Source: Xanthobacteraceae bacterium (GTDB lineage: Bacteria > Pseudomonadota > Alphaproteobacteria > Rhizobiales > Xanthobacteraceae). Taken from it: 64,000 bases of DNA. The stretch's first letter is position 1; the number at the start of each line of letters is the position of its first letter. A program made the position numbers and the translations under genes. Below the pieces are notes generated by a model. The model had not been told where the DNA came from, did no database searches, and saw only the letters and a program-made list of their open reading frames with translations. This document shows, piece after piece, positions 17,575 to 26,142 of the stretch. The stretch spans positions 62,001-126,000 of the forward strand of contig JANINJ010000026.1 of the NCBI GenBank assembly GCA_024508855.1, read 5' to 3'.

Positions 17575-17914
17575 GCAACCCGATCGCAAGGCCGGAAAGC
17601 GCGACATTGTAGAGCACGATGCCGAGACCGGCTGCGATCAGTCCGCCGGTCAGCAGCACGATGGACGGCCGGATCACGTGCAGCACGGCAATGATCAGCG
17701 CCACAATGCCGAACACCGAATTGCGGAACAGGTAGGTTGCCAGCAATCGCGCCTTGCAAAGATAGCTTTGCAGACCGGCGTCGCAGGCCAGCGTCACCGT
17801 GGACATTTCGATCGCCATATATCGCACATACAGCGCGTAACCGACGGTGACGAAACCGACGATCAGCAGCCATTGCACCTGATAGGGCGTGAGACGAAAC
17901 GGGTCTTTTTTCAT
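17534..17914 (-). CDS. small membrane protein of unknown function
   Basis: 126 residues starting at the ATG at 17914 (MKKDPFRLTPYQV). Hydropathy by eye gives about four membrane segments: WLLIVGFVTVGYALYV (about 14-29), one around the FGIVALIIAVLH stretch, one at IVLLTGGLIAAGLGIVLYNV, and a last one ending in GFARPAP. Two cysteines sit in an extracytoplasmic-looking loop (TLACDAGLQSYLCKARL). No known family comes to mind. It converges on ndvC with 41 bases of antisense overlap, so the two transcripts could interfere; a role in glucan export is only a neighbourhood guess. Confidence 0.7.
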   Translation of the reverse strand: MKKDPFRLTPYQVQWLLIVGFVTVGYALYVRYMAIEMSTVTLACDAGLQSYLCKARLLATYLFRNSVFGIVALIIAVLHVIRPSIVLLTGGLIAAGLGIVLYNVALSGLAIGLLILGFARPAPATV

Positions 17915-17996
17915 ACCGCGACTATGGTTCGGATCGTGCGAACGGGCAAGCCAGGCCGGGGCGGGGCTGTGCATGACCCGTGGGTGAGGGATGTAT

Positions 17997-19169
17997 CTAT
18001 CGCGCCAGTGCCGGTGGCGATGCCGCGGGCTGGGCTGCCGGTTTGGCCGGTTCCCGCTTGACGGTCCGCGGATGAACTCTCCGGTGGACCACGTGCTGCG
18101 CCGGTGGCTCGACATTGAACGAGAGCCGCTGGCCGTCGAATACCGATGTGGCGCAGGCCTGTCGCCGTGTCGCCAGCGCTGCACAGATTTTCGCGGCCGT
18201 GGCGGCGTCATCGAGCGGCCCGGCTATCAGCCGCAGATGGAGCTTCATGCCAGGGTGGCTTTCCTGCACCGAGATCAGGGGACGCAACCCGGCGAGTTCC
18301 GTATTAGATGCACCGACCCGCCGCCAGAGTGCGCGCAGTCCCTCGACGGAATTGGCGCCGCCGAGGTCGACGCCAAATTCGGTCCGCTGCACGGGGACTT
18401 CCGGCACCGGTTCGGTGGACGCGACGGTTTGTTCGGGTTCGTTTGATGCGGGCTGTCCGGTCCGCGCATGTGCATCCGGCGCGGTCAGTTTCGTTGCGGC
18501 CGGGTCCGGCGGCGCGAGAATTGACGGGGTTGGTGTCATCGGCGGCGAAGCCGCGATCTCCGGCGCACTCTGTAGAGCCGATGTTTCGGCTGCGTCTGTT
18601 GAACCGGCCGGCGCAACTATTGGCGCGGCGGTCTTTTCGGACTTCGGCGATATCGCCGAAAGCTTGCGCGTGGTTGGGGCGTCTGCGGTGGACGCTTCAG
18701 AGCCTGAGGGCGGTGGCGACATGGACCTGTCGGTTGTCGCACTGGGCGGTGCGTTTGAAGCGGACGGCGAAGTCCCCTGTGCCTGTCGGGCAATGGATCC
18801 GGTCACCGAGTCCAGCCCTTGTTCGAGCGTCGTGACACGCGCGTACAGCCGGTCGCGGTCGCTGTTCAGTGTCTGGATCGCCGACGACAGCCGCTTGTTC
18901 TCGACCTCGGCTTCACGGGCATAGCGCTGGATTCGCTTCGATTGTTGGTCCAGATCGGCGGCGGCGATCTGATCGCGTTGCGTATGGACATAGGACTTGT
19001 TGGCCAGCACGGCGATCGTAATCGCGGCGACCGCAGCCATGCCCCATGACCCGAGCCGCCACAGCGCGCGTTTGTCGAAGCTGTCTTCGTCGGCCAGAAA
19101 GTTCGTCAGCCAGCCGCCCTTGTCGTCCGCCGCGAAGCCGTTCGCCTTTTCTTTGCGATCTTTAGCCAT
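17997..19169 (-). CDS. membrane-anchored SPOR-type protein
   Basis: 390 residues. One membrane segment (WGMAAVAAITIAVLANKSYV, about 43-62) follows a cytoplasmic N-terminus; next comes a coiled coil (about 75-125, QRYAREAEVENKRLSSAIQTL...), a long Pro/Ser/Ala-rich linker (about 130-265), and a C-terminal domain (about 270-350) with FGVDLGGANSVEGLRALWRR and LHLRLIAGPLDDAATAAKIC, which matches the SPOR pattern that binds denuded peptidoglycan septal glycan. SPOR proteins usually act in cell division or wall remodelling. It reads toward the 126-residue membrane gene; 163 bases separate its start from the divergent glmU. Confidence 0.75.
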   Translation of the reverse strand: MAKDRKEKANGFAADDKGGWLTNFLADEDSFDKRALWRLGSWGMAAVAAITIAVLANKSYVHTQRDQIAAADLDQQSKRIQRYAREAEVENKRLSSAIQTLNSDRDRLYARVTTLEQGLDSVTGSIARQAQGTSPSASNAPPSATTDRSMSPPPSGSEASTADAPTTRKLSAISPKSEKTAAPIVAPAGSTDAAETSALQSAPEIAASPPMTPTPSILAPPDPAATKLTAPDAHARTGQPASNEPEQTVASTEPVPEVPVQRTEFGVDLGGANSVEGLRALWRRVGASNTELAGLRPLISVQESHPGMKLHLRLIAGPLDDAATAAKICAALATRRQACATSVFDGQRLSFNVEPPAQHVVHRRVHPRTVKREPAKPAAQPAASPPALAR

Positions 19170-19332
19170 CCGATTCTATCGGGCCCCACACCGGCGAATC
19201 ACGTCGAGACCTTATCAGGAATTGACCTGCGGTCGTCCCGTACCGGCAATTTGCAGCGGCGGTTCCGTTTGATCTTTGGTGGAAAATGCTTATTGACGGG
19301 CAACCGATGGATTTCGCCAGGCAGAACCAGCA

Positions 19333-20688
19333 ATGACCGCCAGAACGATTTTGACAATTGTGCTTGCCGCAGGCGAGGGCACGCGAATGCGCGCCTCACT
19401 GCCGAAAGTGCTGCACGCGGTGGCCGGCCGCTCGCTGCTGGCACACGTTCTCGACGCCGCGCCGAAAGGCGAAGGCACGTCGCTGGCCGTAGTCGTCGGA
19501 CCTAACCATCAGGCGGTGGCGGATGAGGCGCGGCGCGTTCGTCCCGACGCGGCGATCTTCACGCAGACCGAACGTCTAGGCACCGCGCATGCGGTGCTGG
19601 CGGCGAAGGATGCTATCGCACAAGGTTTCGACGATCTGCTGATCGCGTTCGGCGATACGCCGCTGATCTCGCACGAGACATTCGAGCGGCTGCGTGCACC
19701 GCTGAAAGCCGGTGCCGGATTGGCCGTGTTGGGCTTCCATGCCGCCGACCCGACCGGTTACGGCCGGTTGGTCGTCGACAACGGCCATCTGACGGCGATC
19801 CGCGAACAGGCAGACGCCAGCGCAGACGAGCGCAAGATCACGCTGTGCAACGCCGGCGTGATGGCGTTCGACGGCCGCCTTGCTCTGTCGGTGCTCGAAA
19901 ACATCGGCAATGCCAACAGCAAGGGCGAATTCTATCTGACCGACGCGGTGTCGATCGTTCGCGAACGTGGGCGCGATGCCGTTGTCATTGAAACCGGAGA
20001 GGACGAAGTGCGCGGCATCAACACCAAGGCCCAGCTTGCCGAAGCGGAGCAGGTGATGCAGGCGCGGTTGCGCCGTGCGGCGCTCGACGCCGGCGTCACC
20101 ATGATTGCACCCGACACTGTTTTCCTTGCGCCGGATACGACCTTCGGCAAGGACGTCACCATCGAGCCTTACGTGATCTTCGGCCCCGGCGTGTCCGTCG
20201 GTGACGGTGCCGTCATTCATGCATTCTCGCATATCGTGCAGGCGACGATCGGCAAGAACACGTCGGTCGGTCCATATGCGCGGCTGCGTCCGGGCACGTC
20301 GCTTGGCGATGGCGCGCGGATCGGCAATTTCGTTGAGACCAAGGCCGCGACGCTGGAGGCCGGCGTCAAGGTCAACCACCTGACCTATATCGGCGATACC
20401 CATGTCGGCGCCAATGCCAACATCGGCGCCGGCACCATCACCTGCAACTATGACGGCTTCAACAAGCATAAGACGCAGATCGGTGAGGGCGCCTTCGTCG
20501 GCTCCAATTCTTCGCTGGTCGCGCCGGTGAAGATCGGCAAGGGCGCCTATATCGGCTCGGGTTCGGTCATCGCCCGCGATGTGCCGGACGACGCGCTGGC
20601 CGTCGAACGCAGCCAGCAGAGCCTGCGGGAAGGCTGGGCCAAGCGGTTTCGCGAGATGAAGGCTGCCGAGAAGGCCGAGCGCGGCTGA
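19333..20688 (+). CDS. glmU: bifunctional UDP-N-acetylglucosamine pyrophosphorylase / glucosamine-1-phosphate acetyltransferase
   Basis: Makes UDP-GlcNAc for peptidoglycan and lipid A in two steps: acetylation of glucosamine-1-phosphate by the C-terminal half and uridylyl transfer by the N-terminal half. The 451 residues match the family. The nucleotidyltransferase signature [18 protein letters not shown] stands at about 9-26; the second half (about 250-420) is a left-handed beta-helix of hexapeptide repeats ([44 protein letters not shown]). glmS follows on the same strand after 137 bases, so the two consecutive steps of amino-sugar synthesis are encoded together. Confidence 0.97.
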   Translation: MTARTILTIVLAAGEGTRMRASLPKVLHAVAGRSLLAHVLDAAPKGEGTSLAVVVGPNHQAVADEARRVRPDAAIFTQTERLGTAHAVLAAKDAIAQGFDDLLIAFGDTPLISHETFERLRAPLKAGAGLAVLGFHAADPTGYGRLVVDNGHLTAIREQADASADERKITLCNAGVMAFDGRLALSVLENIGNANSKGEFYLTDAVSIVRERGRDAVVIETGEDEVRGINTKAQLAEAEQVMQARLRRAALDAGVTMIAPDTVFLAPDTTFGKDVTIEPYVIFGPGVSVGDGAVIHAFSHIVQATIGKNTSVGPYARLRPGTSLGDGARIGNFVETKAATLEAGVKVNHLTYIGDTHVGANANIGAGTITCNYDGFNKHKTQIGEGAFVGSNSSLVAPVKIGKGAYIGSGSVIARDVPDDALAVERSQQSLREGWAKRFREMKAAEKAERG

Positions 20689-20825
20689 GCGTTGTCAGAT
20701 GACGGGTTAGCGGCTTAACCCTGTGGCAATTCGCAATAAATTTTGAATATCACTGCATCTGTGATGTTGGCTAAGAGAGCCGTGCCGGTTCCCCGGCGGG
20801 CGACGATTTGGAGATATGGAACCGC

Positions 20826-22652
20826 ATGTGCGGCATTGTGGGGATTCTGGGTCGCGGCCCGGTTGCCGATCAACTGGTCGATTCACTCAAGCGTCTGGAA
20901 TATCGCGGTTATGATTCCGCCGGCGTGGCGACGCTGGAGGGTGGCGATCTCGCGCGGCGCCGTGCCGAAGGCAAGCTGAAGAATCTCGAGACACGCCTGA
21001 AATCCTCGCCGCTCGACGGCCATCTCGGCATCGGCCATACGCGCTGGGCGACGCATGGCAAGCCGACCGAAACCAACGCGCATCCGCACACCGGCGACAA
21101 TGTTGCGGTGGTTCACAACGGCATCATCGAGAATTTTCGCGAGTTGCGCCAAAAGCTCGAACGCGACGGCGCTCGCTTCGACAGCGAGACCGATACGGAA
21201 GTCGTTGCGCATCTGGTCGATTCCTATCTCGCCAAAGGGATGTCTCCCGCAGAAGCGGTGAAGTCGGCGTTGCCGCAACTGCGCGGCGCATTCGCGCTGG
21301 CGTTCCTGTTCAAGGACCATGACAACCTGATGATCGGCGCGCGCAAGGGGTCGCCGCTCGCGGTCGGCTATGGTGACGGCGAGATGTATCTCGGCTCCGA
21401 TGCCATTGCGCTGGCGCCGTTTACCGACAACATCAGCTATCTCGAAGACGGCGACTGGGTCGTGCTTTCGCGTACCGGCTGCGAAATCCACGACGAACAG
21501 GGTGCGGTCGTCCAGCGCGACGTGTTGCGATCGGGGGCCTCGTCGTTCCTCGTCGACAAGGCCAACTATCGTCACTTCATGGCCAAGGAGATCCACGAGC
21601 AGCCGGAAGTCGTCGGTCATACGCTGGCGCGTTACGTCGACATGGCGACCGAACGTGTCGAGATGCCGGTCAAACTGCCGTTCGATTTTCGCGACGTGCA
21701 GCGCGTTTCGATCACCGCGTGCGGCACGGCGAGCTATGCCGGTTTCGTCGCACGATACTGGCTGGAGCGCTTCGCGCGGCTGCCGGTCGAACTCGACGTC
21801 GCGTCCGAATTCCGTTATCGCGAAGCGCCGCTGCGCAAGGGCGATCTCGCTATTTTCATCTCGCAGTCCGGCGAAACCGCCGACACGCTCGCCGCGCTTC
21901 GTTACGCCAAGGCGCAAGGCGCGCACACGCTCTCCGTCGTCAATGTGACCACATCGACCATCGCCCGCGAAAGCGAGACCGTGCTGCAGACGTTGGCCGG
22001 CCCGGAAATCGGCGTTGCCTCGACCAAGGCTTTCACCTGCCAATTGATGGTACTGGCGACGCTTGCGATAGCCGCCGCCAAGGCGCGCGGCGAATTGTCG
22101 GCCGAGGAAGAGACGAAGCTAGTCCACGGCCTAATCGAGGTGCCGCGATTGATGACCGCGGCGCTGACCAGTGAACCGCAGATTGAACATCTGGCGCGTG
22201 ACATCGCGCGCTCCCGCGATGTGCTCTATCTCGGCCGCGGGACCAGTTATCCGCTGGCGCTCGAAGGCGCGCTGAAGCTCAAGGAAATCTCCTACATCCA
22301 TGCTGAAGGTTATGCCGCGGGCGAACTCAAGCATGGACCGATTGCGCTGATCGACGAGAACATGCCGGTGGTCGTGATTGCGCCGTACGACCGCGTATTC
22401 GAGAAGACCGTCTCGAACATGCAGGAAGTGGCGGCACGCGGCGGCAACATCATCCTGATGACGGACGCGAGGGGCGCCGCCGAGGCTACCGTCGAGTCGC
22501 TGGTGGCGATCGTCCTCCCGGACATGGAGCCGAGCTTTACACCGCTGGTCTATTCCATTCCCGTGCAGCTGCTGGCCTATCATACGGCCGTCACCATGGG
22601 CACCGACGTCGATCAGCCGCGCAATCTAGCGAAATCGGTAACGGTCGAATAA
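20826..22652 (+). CDS. glmS: glutamine-fructose-6-phosphate aminotransferase (isomerizing)
   Basis: First committed step of amino-sugar synthesis: fructose-6-phosphate plus glutamine gives glucosamine-6-phosphate. The start is set at 20826 so that Cys2 of MCGIVG becomes the N-terminal nucleophile after Met removal; longer frames upstream would bury it. This gives 608 residues, the usual length. The class II glutamine amidotransferase domain (about 1-220) shows HTRWATHGKP and HNGIIENF; two SIS sugar-isomerase domains follow, with CGTASYAG, SQSGETADT and SVIHAEGYAAGELKHGP-type segments near the C-terminus ending in DQPRNLAKSVTVE. Directly downstream of glmU. Confidence 0.97.
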   Translation: MCGIVGILGRGPVADQLVDSLKRLEYRGYDSAGVATLEGGDLARRRAEGKLKNLETRLKSSPLDGHLGIGHTRWATHGKPTETNAHPHTGDNVAVVHNGIIENFRELRQKLERDGARFDSETDTEVVAHLVDSYLAKGMSPAEAVKSALPQLRGAFALAFLFKDHDNLMIGARKGSPLAVGYGDGEMYLGSDAIALAPFTDNISYLEDGDWVVLSRTGCEIHDEQGAVVQRDVLRSGASSFLVDKANYRHFMAKEIHEQPEVVGHTLARYVDMATERVEMPVKLPFDFRDVQRVSITACGTASYAGFVARYWLERFARLPVELDVASEFRYREAPLRKGDLAIFISQSGETADTLAALRYAKAQGAHTLSVVNVTTSTIARESETVLQTLAGPEIGVASTKAFTCQLMVLATLAIAAAKARGELSAEEETKLVHGLIEVPRLMTAALTSEPQIEHLARDIARSRDVLYLGRGTSYPLALEGALKLKEISYIHAEGYAAGELKHGPIALIDENMPVVVIAPYDRVFEKTVSNMQEVAARGGNIILMTDARGAAEATVESLVAIVLPDMEPSFTPLVYSIPVQLLAYHTAVTMGTDVDQPRNLAKSVTVE

Positions 22653-22786
22653 CCGCGACATTCTGCGCACGCTTCGACGAGCCCTGAAAAGCAATGGGTC
22701 GTCGCGGTGATGCAAAAGTCTGCTACAATACCCATATGGCATGGGACATGCCGCAAATCCGCGCCTGATTGAATTTTGGAACACGA

Positions 22787-23557
22787 ATGACCCGCGACAG
22801 TCTGCCGCCCAAATCTGCACCGGGCACGCCTCCGCCGGATGCACCGCGCGGATTCATGGGGCGGATGCGCAACTACTTCCTCACCGGGCTGGTCGTCGCG
22901 GGTCCCGTCGCTATTACATTCTATCTGACCTGGTGGTTCATTACGTGGGTGGACGGTCTGGTCCGGCCATTCGTGCCGGTCGATTATCGTCCCGAAACTT
23001 ATCTCCCGTTCGGATTGCCGGGCTCCGGCCTCATCGTTGCGGTGGTCGCCCTGACGTTACTAGGCTTCCTGACCGCGAACCTGATCGGGCGAAAGCTGGT
23101 CGGGTTGGGCGAAAGCCTGCTCGGGCGGATGCCCGTCGTGCGCGCGATCTACCGCGGGCTCAAACAGGTGTTCGAGACGCTGTTCTCCGGCAACGGGTCG
23201 AGCTTCCGGAAAGTCGGTCTCGTCGAGTTTCCGTCGCCGGGCATGTGGTCGATCGTGCTGATCTCGCAGACGCCGAGCGTCGAAGTCGCGGCCAAGCTTC
23301 CTGTGGAAGAGCACATCTCGGTATTCCTGCCGTGTGCGCCGAACCCTACCACCGGATTTTTCTTCTACGTTCCGAAAAGCAAGATCATCGAGATCGACAT
23401 GAGCGCCGAAGACGCGGCGACGCTGATTATGTCGGCCGGCGTCGTACAGCCCGGATCGGACCCGCAGCGGAAGATCGCCGCACTAGCTGAAACCGCCAAT
23501 GCAGCGCGCGTCGCCAATACGGCCGCGTTGAATGCGGCGACGGCGAAAGCCGAGTAG
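22787..23557 (+). CDS. DUF502 family membrane protein
   Basis: 256 residues from the ATG at 22787; a TTG six codons earlier is in frame but unnecessary. Two membrane helices (NYFLTGLVVAGPVAITFYLTWWFITW, about 28-53, and GSGLIVAVVALTLLGFLTANLIG, about 84-106) precede a conserved soluble domain with GRMPVVRAIYRGLKQVFETL, VEFPSPGMWSIVLI and PTTGFFFYVPKSKI, all characteristic of DUF502. The function of the family is unknown; plant members affect organelle or membrane traits. The gene ends three bases before the convergent recG stop. A palindrome GGCATG-GGA-CATGCC lies at 22738-22752 upstream. Confidence 0.9.
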   Translation: MTRDSLPPKSAPGTPPPDAPRGFMGRMRNYFLTGLVVAGPVAITFYLTWWFITWVDGLVRPFVPVDYRPETYLPFGLPGSGLIVAVVALTLLGFLTANLIGRKLVGLGESLLGRMPVVRAIYRGLKQVFETLFSGNGSSFRKVGLVEFPSPGMWSIVLISQTPSVEVAAKLPVEEHISVFLPCAPNPTTGFFFYVPKSKIIEIDMSAEDAATLIMSAGVVQPGSDPQRKIAALAETANAARVANTAALNAATAKAE

Positions 23558-23560
23558 CCT

Positions 23561-25663
23561 TCAGCCCGCGCCGATCAGGGGGATCGCTTCGTCACGCTCG
23601 AACAGGTAGAGCAGGCAGCGTAGCGCGTCGCCCTGTTCGCCGGCCAACTTCGGATTGTCGCGCATGATCCGCAATGCTTCGTCGCGCGCCTGCGTGATGA
23701 GCTGGGAATGCACTTCCGACCGCGCAATGCGATAGCCGGGCAGGCCGCTCTGCCGCGTGCCGAGTACATCGCCTTCGCCACGCAGCTTCAGATCTTCCTC
23801 GGCGATGCGAAAGCCGTCGGTGGTCTCGCGGATCACACGCAGCCGTGCCGCGGACATTTCACCGAGCGGCTCACGATAGAGCAGCAGGCAGGTCGAAGCT
23901 TCGGAGCCGCGGCCGATGCGGCCGCGCAATTGATGCAGCTGCGCAAGGCCGAAGCGTTCCGCATTCTCAATCACCATGATCGTGGCAGCCGGTACGTCGA
24001 CGCCGACTTCGACGACGGTAGTTGCGACCAGCACCTGAATTTCGCCGGCGGCGAACGCCGCCATCACACGATCCTTCTCCGTTCCCTTCATCTGCCCGTG
24101 GACCAGCCCGACCTTGTCGCCGAAACGCTTCTGCAGGCTTTCGAACCGCGTGGTGGCGTCGGTGAGATGTTCGATCGCTTCCGATTCTTCCACCAGCGGA
24201 CAGATCCAGTAGACCAGCTTGCCGGCATCGACTGCGCGGCCGACGCCGTCGATCACCTCAGTGAGGCGGCTGCTTGGGATCGCGCGGGTGTCGATGGCCT
24301 GACGGCCGGCAGGTTTTTCGCGCAACTCGGAAATGTCCATGTCGCCGAAATAGGTCAGCACCAGCGTGCGCGGGATCGGCGTGGCGCTGAGCACCAGCAC
24401 GTCGACGGCTTCGCCTTTCGACGTGAGCGCCAGCCGCTCGCGGACGCCGAAGCGATGCTGTTCGTCGACGATGGCCAAAGCCAGCGCCTTGAAGATCACA
24501 TCGTCCTGGATCAGCGCATGGGTGCCGACCAGCAGGTCGAGTTCGCCGGCTGCGAGGCGGGCGAGGATATCGCGGCGCTCCTTGCCTTTCTCCCGGCCGG
24601 TGAGGATCGCGACGCGCAAGCCGGCGCGCTCCGCCAGCGGCGCGATCGTTTTGATATGCTGGCGCGCGAGAATTTCGGTCGGCGCCATCAGCGCCGCCTG
24701 CTTGCCGGCCTCGGTGACAGCGGCGGCCGCGAGCAGCGCGACCACGGTCTTGCCTGAGCCGACATCGCCTTGCAGTAGCCGCAGCATGCGGACCGGCTGC
24801 TGCAGATCGGCAGCGATGGCGGCTGCCGCCTCCTGCTGCGATGAGGTGAGGGCGTAAGGCAGCGCGTCGATGATCCTGTTGCGCAGATGACCGTCGCCGG
24901 TGTGCCGCACGCCGGCAGGACGACGCAGCTGCGCGCGGATCAGCGCGAGCGCGAGTTGTCCGGCGAGCAGTTCGTCGTAGGCGAGCCGCGACCAGAACGG
25001 ACCGTCCGGCAGGATGTCGGTGAGTTCGAGCGGCGCGTGAATCCGGTTCAGGGCTTCGGCAAGCGGCGGAAACCTGCAACGGCTGATGACATCGGGTGCA
25101 ATCCATTCAGGCAGTGCAGGGAGCTTCTGCAGCGCCTGCGCCACCGCGCGCCGCAGGGAGCCGAGCGCAAGGCCCTCGGTCAGCCGATAGACCGGCTCGA
25201 TGCCCGAGAGTTTGGCAAGCCCGGCTTCGTCGACGACGCGGTCCGGATGCACCATCTGCAACGTGCCGTCGAACACCTGCACGGTGCCCGAGACGTAACG
25301 CTTCTCGCCGACCGGCAACAGCTTTTCGACATAACCGGGCTTGGCGCGGAAATAGGTCAGCAGCACATCGCCGGTGTCGTCGCTGGCATAGACCAGATGC
25401 GGCGCACGGGAGCGGCCGGGCGGCGTGGGGCGATGCCGGTCGACCGTCACTTCCAGCGTCACCACCGTGCCGGGCACGGCATCGTGAACGGTCGGGCGCG
25501 CACGCCGGTCGATCACGCTGGTCGGCAGATGCAGCAGCAGATCGACCAGCCGTGGCGTTTCACTGCGGTCCAGCAGGTAGCGCAGCAGTTTGTCCTGCTT
25601 CGGGCCGACGCCCGGCAGGCTGGTGACCAGCGCAAACAGCGGATTGAGGATGGCGGGGCGCAT
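23561..25663 (-). CDS. recG: ATP-dependent DNA helicase RecG
   Basis: Branch-migrates stalled replication forks and recombination intermediates. 700 residues, typical length. An N-terminal wedge/OB domain (about 60-160, with TVVTLEVTVDRHRP and the VQVFDGTLQMVHPDRV strand) binds the junction; the helicase core has Walker A GDVGSGKT (about 300), DEQH (about 396), SATPIPRTL (about 425), the TRG-type segment, QLRGRIGRG (about 570) and the C-terminal LGTRQSG hallmark. It converges on the DUF502 gene and is divergent from sdhE-mfd, so two repair helicases with similar cores lie within 6 kb. Confidence 0.97.
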   Translation of the reverse strand: MRPAILNPLFALVTSLPGVGPKQDKLLRYLLDRSETPRLVDLLLHLPTSVIDRRARPTVHDAVPGTVVTLEVTVDRHRPTPPGRSRAPHLVYASDDTGDVLLTYFRAKPGYVEKLLPVGEKRYVSGTVQVFDGTLQMVHPDRVVDEAGLAKLSGIEPVYRLTEGLALGSLRRAVAQALQKLPALPEWIAPDVISRCRFPPLAEALNRIHAPLELTDILPDGPFWSRLAYDELLAGQLALALIRAQLRRPAGVRHTGDGHLRNRIIDALPYALTSSQQEAAAAIAADLQQPVRMLRLLQGDVGSGKTVVALLAAAAVTEAGKQAALMAPTEILARQHIKTIAPLAERAGLRVAILTGREKGKERRDILARLAAGELDLLVGTHALIQDDVIFKALALAIVDEQHRFGVRERLALTSKGEAVDVLVLSATPIPRTLVLTYFGDMDISELREKPAGRQAIDTRAIPSSRLTEVIDGVGRAVDAGKLVYWICPLVEESEAIEHLTDATTRFESLQKRFGDKVGLVHGQMKGTEKDRVMAAFAAGEIQVLVATTVVEVGVDVPAATIMVIENAERFGLAQLHQLRGRIGRGSEASTCLLLYREPLGEMSAARLRVIRETTDGFRIAEEDLKLRGEGDVLGTRQSGLPGYRIARSEVHSQLITQARDEALRIMRDNPKLAGEQGDALRCLLYLFERDEAIPLIGAG

Positions 25664-25692
25664 CAGAGAACCTAAAGATATTCCGGGCCGTC

Positions 25693-25715
25693 ATGCCCGG
25701 CTTTATGCCGGGCAT
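25693..25715. repeat. REP-like hairpin
   Basis: ATGCCCGGC (25693-25701) and GCCGGGCAT (25707-25715) form a perfect nine-base stem with a five-base loop, followed by TCCACGTCTTTTTT. The TCATGCCCGG...CCGGGCATCCACG layout is one of the widespread interspersed palindromes of Bradyrhizobiaceae genomes (from memory). It lies between the divergent recG and sdhE starts. Confidence 0.6.
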
Positions 25716-25851
25716 CCACGTCTTTTTTGTTATCCGGCGATCCGTGCAGACCGACGATTCACAGAACTCAAGGGCTGACATCGTCACCCCCGGGGTCTAT
25801 ATCAACCGCGCCCGGCACGTCCGGGCTTTCTGCGTTACGCAAGGTTGGGAC

Positions 25852-26142
25852 ATGACGGGAACGACACGATCGAGCCATGGGCTCGATGATCGACGCAAGC
25901 GACTGCTCTACCGGTGCTGGCATCGCGGGACGCGCGAGATGGACCTGATCCTCGGCCGGTTCGCCGATTCGGAGATCGCCTCGTTGAGCGAGATCGAACT
26001 GTCGGAACTCGAGCGCCTGATCGACGCTCCCGATCCCGATCTCTATGCCGCGCTGACCGGCAATACCGAGCCGAACGCCGAATTCGCGGGCGCGCTGTTC
26101 GAGCGCATCAAGTCGTTTCGGGTAGCGGACCACAACGCATGA
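25852..26142 (+). CDS. sdhE: FAD assembly factor SdhE (succinate dehydrogenase assembly factor 2)
   Basis: Promotes covalent attachment of FAD to SdhA, the flavoprotein subunit of succinate dehydrogenase. 96 residues from the ATG at 25852; the upstream extension in the same frame lacks family features and passes through the noncoding REP-like hairpin. The conserved RGxxE motif is present in CWHRGTREMDLILG (Arg and Glu about 24-27), followed by the acidic helical half typical of the DUF339 fold and the PDLYAAL segment. The stop overlaps the mfd start (ATGA, 26139-26142), a coupling common in Rhizobiales. Confidence 0.93.
   Translation: MTGTTRSSHGLDDRRKRLLYRCWHRGTREMDLILGRFADSEIASLSEIELSELERLIDAPDPDLYAALTGNTEPNAEFAGALFERIKSFRVADHNA

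Noticed and set aside
22724-22729. TACAAT as a -10 box before the DUF502 gene
   Set aside because: No acceptable -35 element lies about 17 bases upstream; too weak to call.
23708-24757. 349-codon open frame opposite recG
   Set aside because: recG motifs are complete on the minus strand; this frame shows no motif and no ribosome binding site.
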